Virus record (IMG/VR): IMGVR_UViG_3300022833_000005
Location: 1-64,000 of that record
Direction: 5' to 3' (one strand)
Origin: a virus
DNA: 64,000 nt
Below, in pieces: positions 43,366 through 55,300 of this stretch (position 1 is the first letter of the stretch; each line of letters starts with the position of its first letter). The position numbers were made by a program, and so were the translations under genes. The notes under the pieces were generated by a model, which had not been told where the DNA came from, did no database searches, and saw only the letters and a list, made by a program, of their open reading frames with translations.

Positions 43366-46300
43366 ATGGCAAATAATAATTTATTAGAAAAGGCTCAAAA
43401 AGGAAAAGCAATAGCTAAACCATTAATTCCTGCACCTACACAAGTATCTGCTCCCAACCCTATGGTTGATGAAGCATATATGCAAGAACGATATGGTAAT
43501 CATAGTGGCTCACGTCAAGTGACTGACTTACCTTCTATTAATTATCGAAGTCCTAACACAAGTATTGATATATCAGATGGTGGTGGATCTTCTGCGTTAC
43601 AAGATCTTTTAAAATTTGCATCTGGTAAAGATGAAAGTGGAGGAGGTATAACAAGAACTCTTGATGAATATGCTCAAAATGAGTCTGGTAGATATGATTT
43701 CTTTATGCCAGGAAGTTTTGATAATGAAGATGCTGCTGGACAACAGCAAGGTTTTGGTTCTAAAATGGTAAATGGTATAGGTAAGGGATTATTACTTACA
43801 GGTACAACTTTTTTACAAGGTACTGTAGGACTTGTCAATGGTACATTCCAAGCAATTAATGATGGTAAATTTTCTTCATTTTACGATAATGAATTTAACA
43901 GATCATTAGATGAAGCTAATAAGTGGAGTGAGGATGCTATGCCTAATTATTATACTGCTCAAGAAAGTAATGCTAATTGGTATTCACCTAAGTACTGGGC
44001 AACTGGTAACTTTCTATGGGATGGTGTAGTTAAAAATATGGGATTTGCAGCAGGAGCCTATTTTACTGGAGGTGTTTATACATCTGCATTAAAGGCTTTG
44101 CCTTATGCTTCTAGATTATTCTCTGTAGGAAAAGCAGCAGAAACTTTAGCAGCAACTGAGGCTGGATTAGCTGGTACTAATAATGTGGCAAACGCTTATG
44201 GTAAAATAAGAAAATTATCTGATACGTTTTTAAAAGACTACAAATCACTTAATCTTGGTGGTAGAGTTTTAGTTGCTGGTTTATCTACAACAGGTGAAGC
44301 TGGTATAGAAGCTTTACATAGTAGTAATGAATTTAGACAAAAATTAATTGATAAACACATTGAACAATTTGGTGTTACACCAGTGGGAGATGATTTGGAA
44401 GCAATTGATATAGCTACAGAAGGAGCTGGTAATGCTACGTTCTTTACAAATGTTGCATTGTTAACTGCAACCAATTACATTCAATTTCCTAAAATACTAG
44501 GAAGTTCTTATAAAGCAGAAAAAGGAATAATCAATGGACTAGTTAGAGAGATAGATGACATTGCATATAATGCAGGTAAGTTTACAAGTGTAGTTTCTAA
44601 GTATCCAAAACTTTCTAAACTAAATAAGATTAGACCTTATACATTTTCTATATCAGAAGCATTTGAAGAGGTGAGTCAATACTCTGCAACTGTAGGTACA
44701 CAAGATTATTATAATAAAAAATATAACGGTGAGGCAACTAGTTGGATGGAGTCAATTGGTGTTGGTATTACAACAGGTGCGTTTAGTGATGAAGGTGCTA
44801 AGAATGCTCTTATAGGTGGTTTATCAGGAGCTCTAATGTTAGGTAGAGGTAAGTATAAACAAAGTAAAGCAAAAACAGCTAATACAGCTAAGGCTATCGA
44901 ACTTCTTAATAAAACATCACTTTCTGATTTTACAAAAGAAACTATAAACTCTGTAAATAGAGGAACTGTTCTTCAACAAGATAGAGAAGCAGCTCTTAAG
45001 ATTGGCGACATTCTTAATAGTAAAAATATAGAAGCTGATTATATTATTAATTATCTTACTCCTAGAATTAAGTATGGTAGATTTGATTTAGTAAAAGCTG
45101 ACATTACAGAATATCGTAACCTTGCTGCCACTGAAGAAGGGTTTGCACAATTACAATCTGAAGGAAAAGCTCTTGAATCAGATACTAAAGAAGCATATAT
45201 AGCTAGACTTGATAGATTTGAAGAAACTGCAAATAATACTAATTCTTTATGGCAATCACTTAACTTACGTTATAGTGGACAACTAGGTGAAGATGGGAAA
45301 CCTACCTACACAAGTGACGTAATGAATAAGATGTTATATGCAGCTGCTAAAGTTGCAGACTTTGATGTTAGGATACCAGAACTATCTGGCCCATTAGCCT
45401 CAGCAGGAATTGATACTATAGGTATAGTGCAATCCCTAATTGATGGAAATGTTGAAGCTTTTAATGAAGCAATCGTATCTATTAAAGGTATGGACATTCT
45501 TGCTGATGAAAAAGAAATACTTGCTACTCAATTAGAAGATCTTTCTGAAATAGCATTAGAAAGAAAAGATTTTATAAAAGCATATGAGGATATTAAAAAC
45601 AACCCTAAAGAATATGCAGAAGCTCCATTAAGTGGAACTACTGGAGAAGCTGCTACACACTCTTCAGAAACTATTAAAGTTAAGACTAAACAAGGTGAAA
45701 TAGAAGTTGAATTAGGAACTGAATACTTTGTTGGGAAAGGTGTGGATTATTCAAAAGATCCATTAGATACTCCTGTAACTATTTCTCAATTTGTAGTAGA
45801 AGGTGTAAATGAAGATGGCACTCTTAAAATAAAAACTCAAGATGGGAATATAAAAGATGTATCACCAGATGTTCTTGAGAATTTTAAAATAGGAAAAGTT
45901 TCTACATTAGAAAATAATAAAACTGCTAACTTTTTCTACAATAATAGAAATGATATCTTTGAATTTAACTTTGGTAAAAACTTTGGAGGTAGAAGAAGAG
46001 GTAGACTTGAGTATCAAGATGGTAAACTTTACTTTGTATATTTAACTCCTAAAGGAAAGGTTGCAAAAAAAGAACTTAATAACTCTCATTTTATTCCACA
46101 AAAGGATTTTAAAATGCCAAGGGTATCTAAAGTGGGGAATGTAAACAGTCCACAACAACAGGAAGCTAGAGAACAATTTTTATCACCTGCTGAGGTAGCT
46201 GCACAAAAAGCTACACTTGCTAAAAATAGAGATGCTCGTCTTGAGGTTCTTTCACAGCTTGGTCAAGAAGCTACAGAAAGCCTTGAAGAAATAAATAAGA

Positions 46301-49300
46301 ACTTAGAAAAACAAACTAGTGAATTAAATAAAGTTAAAGAAGATTTAGAAAATATAGAGAAAATGAAAGTGGCTGGTCTTAATGGTCCAAAAATTAAATT
46401 AAACTTCTCTAAAGCAACTAAAGTATTTACACAAGCTTTAAATAAACTTACTAAATTACAAAATATTATTGAAGCTGATATAGCTGACCTTAATAATCAA
46501 AAAGAAGAACTAGAACTTAACATAGCTTATTTCCAAGATTTTACAAATGAGATAAGTGATTTACCAGAAGATAGTGATGAATTTTTACAAGAACTTAAAG
46601 ACCAAGTGAGTCTATTAGTTGATAATGGTAAAAATTTAAATAATGCATTGTCTGCAGCAAATAAATTAGCTAAGGGTGTGGATAAGGCTATTAAGGATGT
46701 CACTAAGTTATTTAGAAAAACATTAAAGGGTGCATACATTGTTGACCAAGACTATTCACAATATTTAAGTGAGTTATTAGATTTAGTAGCTGCAGGTGAA
46801 AACTTAGCAGTAAACTGGCCACTTCTAAAAATAGAAATGGCAAACTTTGCTCTTACTAGTGATCTCTCTAAAGATGCTACAGTAAATGATAATTCATTAA
46901 TTAATGCAATTGATTCTGTAAAAAAATTAACTAAAGACTTAGCTGATATGAGAGCTGAGTACAAAGCTAGAAAAATTATTACAGATAGGTTTCAAAAGAT
47001 AATGAATGAGTATAAAGCTCAAGTTAGTCAGGAAGAAAAACTTACTAATAATAATAAATTAGTCAATCAATTATTATCTACTGCTGATAATGGTCCTGTA
47101 ATTGATTCATCTAACTCAGTGGCATTTGAAGCTGAGTCTAAAAAATCAAATGAAATAATACCTAGAGCAACAGTACCTGTAGATGAGGATAAAGCACATC
47201 AAGTTAGAGCTAATTTATTTGGATTAAATCTAAATTCATTTTCTAACAGAGATAGTATACGTGGTATATTTGTTACAGCTAATACACAAGATCAACTATT
47301 ACCTGGTGTAATAGAAAGAATGCTAGATAATAATGCAGAACTTATTGAAAAGTTCAAGGATGGTATGATTATCATGGTAATGATTGATGAAAGTGGGGCT
47401 CTTGTAGGTGTTGATGGAAAACCTATACCTAAAGAATCAATCCTTTTAGATAATGCAATTTATCAAACAATGCCTTCACAAAGTTTAACTAGTGGTGGAA
47501 TGTTTAGAGAATCTACAACTCAAGAAGTTAAAGATAGTGTTATTGAACAATATAAAGCTTGGCAAAAAGAAACATTAAGTCAAACCACATTAGGTATACC
47601 TCAAGAAATAGATGCCTCTTTTGGGTCAACTGAATCTAATCAAAATAATACAACATCTGCACAAGATGCAGGATTAATTACAGAAGATGATTTAGAAATA
47701 CAAGATTTAATTTATATTCCTACAACAAACAAGGCTGCATCTAAAGGTACAGTTGCTTTCAATTCTCCATTTGGAAGTGTGTTTTTAGAACTCCCTAATG
47801 GATATGTAAAACTTAAGAATAGAATACATACAAAGGCTGAAGCTACTGCAATATATGATTCAGTGCTACAACTAGCTAAAAATATGTTAGATGTTTCTAG
47901 TGGAGGTATCAACAGTGATAGCTCTGTAAGAATTTTAAGTTTTTTAAGAGGTGTTGTATATTGGGGAATTCCAAAAGATCAACAAGGTAATAGAAAAGAA
48001 ACTGGAAACAATAGTGTATTTTTTGAAAAAGATAAAGCTACTGGTTCATTAATGTTAGTATTGTCAAAGGATGGTACTACTTTTAAATTTACACCAAGTC
48101 AATTAGAAAAAAATAAAGTATTGATTATTAATAAGTTAGAACAGATGTATAATAATGCAACTGGATCTAAATCAAAAGATATAAATAAGAAGTTTGAACA
48201 AATAATATCTATATCTATAGATGGAGAATTTAAATCTGTAACCTGGTTAAATTATCAATCATACTTATTATCAAATAAAAACCCTGATGGTTCTCAAAGA
48301 GAAGGGTATCAAGTACCATTGTCTACAACAATCAATCCTGAAGAAGAAGGTAAGGTAAATAGAAAAGGTATATACTTTTATACTACTAATACTGCTGATG
48401 ATTTTATTATCCCAGAACCTAAAGCAGTAGTTAAACCTATAGTTCCAAAAGTTCTATTACCTAAAGGGGCACCAACAGTTGCTTCAACTGATACAGAATT
48501 TGAATTTACAGTGGGTGGAGCACCTACTGGAAAATGGAAATTAGATGGAGTTTCAGTGAACACATATGTTTCTCCAGATGGAAAACAAATAATGTTTACA
48601 GCTTCAGCTGATACTAATATGGATAATTACACTGAAACAATTTCAATATTGAAAGGTGGTGATTTAGATGCTGTTATCAAAACAATAACAGATGCAGGAA
48701 AAGACTTTAAACAGATACTAAAACAAACAGTATATAACGCTATTGCATCAGAACTTACTGTTGATGCATCACAGGCAGCATATATAGAAGCTATAACACC
48801 TGCTCCTGAAGTAATTGCTCAAGATTCTGAATTTGAGTTTACAGTTGTTGAACAATCTGCACAAGATCAAATAGATGCACTTGAAGATCAGATTAATAAC
48901 ATGATGTCTGATATTAATTCAGAAGATCTTCGTATTGCTATTGAATCAGAAGCTGATAGAATTAAACCAGAAAATTGGAATAAGGTTGAAGCTTTCTTAA
49001 AGAAAAACTTTCCAAATCTTCCTGTATATAGAGTGAAGAATATTATTCAAGCTACTAATGGAAGACAAGCTTGGGGTATGTTTAAGGATGGAGCTATTTA
49101 TGTATATGAAAATGCAGAAACTGGTACAGCTTATCATGAAGTGTTTGAGGCTGTTTGGAAAATGTTTACAGATGTTAAAGAACAAGGTTCTGTAATTAAT
49201 GAATTTAAATCTAGACAAGGAACCTTTGTAGATAGACCTACAGGGAAAACAATTAAATACTCTGATGCTACTGCTGCTGAAATAAAAGAAGAACTTGCTG

Positions 49301-52300
49301 AAGAATTTAGAGATTATATACAAGATAAAAAGATTCCAGGTAAATCAAAAGGTGGATCATTTATTTCTAGGCTATTTGCAGATCTTAAAAACTTTATTTC
49401 AAAATTTCTTTTGGGTAAAGATGCACAGTCTAAAACTGAAGAGTTATTTTCTAAAATAGGAAATGGCTATTATAAAAAACATATGCCATATGCTACAAAG
49501 CTATCTATGGCTAAAGAAGGAATAATAAGTATTGATGATGCATTTGCTACATCTGAATCTGAATTTAGATTAAAAACTCTAAGTGATAGACAAAGTGCAG
49601 ATGTTAATGATGAAATGACCTTTCTTCTTATAAATAGTTTGATTAAAACAGATAGAAGTTTATTTAATATACCAAGTCTTTCATCAACAGAAGTTTATGA
49701 TAACTTAAAGGTGGGTGTTCTAACAACTATTAGAAAAAAAGAAATAGCAATTAATAAGTTACTTAAAAATGGAACTGATCTTCCTGTAGGTACTTTGTTA
49801 TCTATGGTTGAGCAAAATCAACAATTAGAAAGAGATGTTGTTTCTGACTGGACAAGACTTGTAGAAAGACATAAAGAATATATTAGATCTTTTGAAATTA
49901 CATTTGATGAAGCTGATAATGTTCAATTAGGTGAAGAAAATAAAATTAAAGAAAGTAATAAATTTGATGCAACAAAAATAGATAGTTTTAAAAAATCAAA
50001 TGTTGCTATTAGATTATTATTAGCATCAAATCCAACATATAGTGAAAATGGTAAACCTGTTTTATCATCAATAAACGGTAGGAAGTTAATGCCTGTAAGT
50101 AAAACATTTATAACTTTAATGAACAGACTTCATAAGTCTACTAGTATAGAAGATATGATGTCTAAGTTGGGTAGTATGGCAATGGAAGATCCTGCATATA
50201 AAACTCTTTACAAGCGTATAACTAAAACAGATGCTACACCTGGTGCAGTAGATTTAAGTAAAATAGATACTACATATGGAGCATCTTTACTTTCTGGAAT
50301 GTGGAAAACATTTAAGAAACAAAATCCAGATGTTAAGAATGTATTTATTTTTGATAATGGGGAAGTAGCTGTAGGTGATGCTGCTCTTTCTAGTGCAGCT
50401 AATCAATTAAGATCTGAATATATTAATTCTATTGCTACATTAGCTAAAGCTGGAAAAGGTTTCTTTACATACGATGTTAAACAAAATGCATACTTTGTAA
50501 GTAAGAAAAAGTTAGGAGCTGCTCCTACTAATACATATACAGAAATGGTAAGCTTTCTTGCACAGATGGGTATTCCATTTACTGTAGCAGAAGTTAAAAG
50601 ATTAAAAGGTTCTAATCAAAGAGTATTTTTTAATGCTGTAAATGGTATTAAAAGAAGTCTTGCAATATCTGGTAAGATTACAAGTCTTTCTAAAAAAACA
50701 TTAGATATAAATAAAAGATTATTAGAATTAGGTATTTTAAAAACAGCAATTGCTAACCCAGAATTTAGTAGTACATATTTTAATGTAAGTGGTGAGCGTA
50801 CACAATCATTCATAGGAACTAATGCCGCTTCTGACTTACACAATGCACTATCATCTATACAAAACTTAAGTGAATTAGCAGGAACTCAATATGAATATAT
50901 ATTAACAGATAGTTTCTCAAAAGGTTCTAATATAATAAATAGAATGTTTACTTCATCTGGACAACGTAAACCTGATATTGATTTATTTAATGTTGCATAT
51001 GCTGGTGGTACAATAAATGAGGCTAAAGGTCAACAAAAATCATCTGCTAATCTTACATTTACACAAAGACTTGCTCAAGAATTAAATATGAACTTAAGTG
51101 GTCAATATTTAAACTTGATACCAGGAGATGCTTCTATTGAATGGATGTTAAATATGGGTAACCCTATTCATGCAAATGATTTTAGTAGAGGTTTTACAGA
51201 TGTGCATGATATATTTAAAGGGTATTTTTTATCTGAATTTGAATTATCTAAAGAAGATAGATCGATAGCTAATGTAAAGAATAGAGAAACTAAAGATTTA
51301 CGTTTCTTCAAAGGTATACTGGGAGATAGCTTACATGCTGATGTAATTACAACAGAAGGTACAGCAGAAGAGGTGTATATTATGTTTGAAACTAAAATTA
51401 AAGAAGCTACTGAGCAATTTATAAAAAAAGATGTAGGTAGATATATAAAATATTTACAGGCGTATGGTGTATTATCTAATATCGATGGGACATATACATT
51501 TAAAAATGTAGACCTTGCTGCAGACATGGATGCAAATCAAATGATTAGACAGCTTACAGCTATCAATGTTAATTATATGATTGCTAACATTGAAATGCAT
51601 AAGTTACTATACTCTGACCCGTATCAATATAAAGATGAACTTAAACGTACAAAGAGTTTTAACTCTCCTCGTCAGGCAATTGTAAGTAATTCACCTAAGA
51701 TGAATGTTGCATTTAATAATGTATGGAATGAAGGATTTAAAAAAGGAGACGTTGGTTATACTAATTTTACACAAGATTATTTTCGTACAACTACTCATAA
51801 AGATGTAATAGGTATTGTAGATTTACCTGGTTATGGTTCATATGAAGAAACTGATGGTGGTGGTATAATATCACAGAAATCATATCGTGAGTTTAGAATT
51901 AGAGCTAGTGATTGGAATGAGAATGAAGAGTTGCAATACAGGTATGATGTAGCTTTTGAAAAACGTGATAAAAAAATAAAGTTAAGTAAATCTGAAATTG
52001 AAATTCTTAAAAATAAAAATCCTGCAATTAAAAGTGCTTATACATCACTTAAGCCTATTGTGTCAGGATCTAAACTTGGTAAAGATGGGAACTCTTCTAA
52101 ATTCAATAATGTTGTATTAGATAAGTATGCACTATACCCTCTATCTTATAGAATCTTAAAAGAACTTAATGCTGATTCAAATGCATTAAAGTTATATAAT
52201 AAGATGCAAAATGAAGATGTTGATTATATTGTATTTGACTCTGGTAGAAAAGTAGGTGCTGAAACATCACATGATACATATAATAAAGATGGATCATTTA

Positions 52301-55300
52301 ATGATGGTGAATATATAGATATAGTTAATATACCATTTTCAATAATGAGCTTACAATCTGAAGTTCCATCTAAAGGATCGGCATTAGTTACTAGAGGATC
52401 TCAAGTGACAAAGTTGATTACCATGGATTACATGGATAATGGAGTTCCTTCTGATTTCTTTTCTGGTAAAGAAATTAGTGCTAGATATAAAGCTTGGCAT
52501 AAATTAACTGAGAAAGATAAAAAACAAAGATCTCCTTTATATAAAGAGATAGTTCACAATCAAGAATTATTAGTAGAATTAACCAATGAAGGATTTAGCA
52601 CAATGCTTGTCCGTCTAGGTATTATTGAAAAAGATGGAGAGTATATTGTAGAAGATTTTTCAGAAGCTACTAAAACATTACGTGATGAATTATTTAAAAG
52701 AGAAATTAATGATAACATAAGTGACGCACTAACTGGATTTTTAGATGGTAAGTCTGTATTAGAAGCTACTCCAGCGTATCAACAAATTAAAAATATACTA
52801 TATTCAATTGTAGATAAACAAATTGTTTCTCCAAAAATATCAGGAGGATTAAAAGTACAAATACCTTCTGCACTACTTGAATCAACTCGTACAGAAGAAA
52901 CTACAATTAATGGGAAGAAAGGTTACACATCTGATGTTCTTAAATTTTATGAGGATAAAGATGGAGAAAGGGTAATGGAGATAATGGTTGGACGATGGTT
53001 TAAAAGCCCAAAGTCTGATGCTGAATTATTAGAATATTTTAATAATACAAAAGAAGGTCAAAAAATATTATCTGGATTAGCTTTCCGTATACCAACACAA
53101 AAACAAAATTCTATTGATGCAATTAGAATTAAACAATTTTTACCAGAGGAGTTTGGTGATAATGTTGTTGTTCCTGCTGGAATAGTTGCTAAGGTGGGAT
53201 CAGATTTTGATATTGATAAATTATCTATTTACTTAAAGAATGTCTTTATGAATAAAGGTGATTTAAAACTTGTACCATTCTTTGGGTTTGGTCAACAAGC
53301 TAAAGATAAATTTGCTGCTATATTTGATCAAGGAGGTTTATTTACTAAAGAACAAAAACGTCAATTAGATTCTCTTGGTGCATTGAAAGCTTTTGAAGTG
53401 GAAGGATTGTTTGATACAGAAGAAGGAGAAACTTTTAAAGATTTACTTGGCCAGATGGGTATAGTTGATCAAGAAGACACACTGGTTACTTTTGTAAATG
53501 AGATGTCTGAAATAGGAGTAAAGGATGCAGTGGTAAATAGATTATATAAACAATCTTTAGAGAATGAATTTATTCAATCATCTGAGAATTTAGTAACTCA
53601 TCCATCAAACTTTCAGAGATTAATTACACCTAATTCTGCGGAGCAACTAAAAGCTCTTGGTAAATTTATTGCTGAAAAAACTACAGGTGGTACTTTTGAT
53701 TATACTGATGTGTCAAACATGTTAGATAGAAGGTTCATGGCTAGGCTTAGACATTCATTTGTTATAGGTAAACAAGCAATTGGTATTGCTGCAGTAAATC
53801 AAACTAATCATTCTTTAAATCAAAGATCTGCTGTATATGTAGATAAAGATAGAATGTCTAATGTTTCCATAGAAGATGCTGCATGGTTAACGGTAGGTAA
53901 TGGTGATGTTAATTTTGAAAAATTTAATACAATTAATATAGATGGAAGAAACCTTCCGTCATTATCAGGTGTAACTAATTCAGATGGTCAATTGATATCT
54001 GATATACTTGGTCAATTTATTGATGGTTATGTAGATATATCTAAAGGTCCTTGGATTATGGAACTTGGTGCTAAACCAAATGTTGCTGCCACATTTATGT
54101 TTTTAACAAAAATAGGAGTGCCAATTGATACAGTTTCATATTTCATGAATCAACCTATAATTCGTGAATACTTACAAGCAATTGAGAATAAAGGATATTC
54201 TTATTTGTTTATCCAGGATATAGTTAATGAAACATTAGAAGAGTATGATAATAGAGACACATCTGTTATAGAAAGAATCCCTACTAAAACTCTACTTAGA
54301 GGTAATGTAGGTAAAGAATCTTTTACTGCTAAAGAAAAGAACGAACAACAATTTATGTTATTAGAGTTCTTGAAGTATGCTAAAATGGCTAGTCAGTTAT
54401 TTGAAGTTACACAAGGAACAAACTTTGATACATCAAACTTTAATGATCCTTATTTAATATTTAAAAAAGGTGTACAGTTAGAAAGAGCAAAAAATACAAT
54501 AATATCTTCAGTTGATGAAATTCTTGAAAATTCTTTTATAGGAAACTTAGCTGGTAAATTAAACCAGAGTAGAGATGCAATGGCTAATTTTCTAGTATCA
54601 GATAGAGGTACAGTGAGAGAGATTATACAAAAAGTTTTATTACCATACACAGGTGGAAATATAAATAATAAAAAGTTTGTAGGTATAGCAAGAAAAGTAG
54701 TCAATGATTTATTTGATTATGTTGTACAAACAGACCAGAATTTTAATTTAGCTTTACAAAAAATGTTATTGAGTGACAAAGGTGTTGCTTCTCAATTAGT
54801 TACATTTCTTAATCAAGTTAAGAAAAATCCAAGACATCCTTTATTTCACAATCATGTAATTAATTTACTTGAAGTGAGAGCTCCCATTAGAGGTGGTGAT
54901 TCTCTTCCTACTAATATAACTCTTAAGAATACTGACAATAAAGTGTATGATCAAAATAGTATCATATATGGATTTCGTGAATTAAAAGAAGCATTAGAAG
55001 GTCAAAGTGATTTATATGATAATATAGTTACATTATCTATATTACAATCAGGATTAGGTAATTCACCTATATCTTTTACATCACTTCTTCCTTATGAAGA
55101 CTTTGAAAAAATATACAATAAATCCTTGTCTAAGATTGAGAATATTCCTAACTTGAACGAATTTTACACCATTGGTGTATTTGAGAGAAATAATTGGAGT
55201 AAAAGTGATATAGTCCCTAGTACCAGTCTGTTTTCAAAGTTTGATGATAGGAAACAAAAGTTTGTTTATCCTAGTATAGAATACCTTCCGTCAAATGTAA

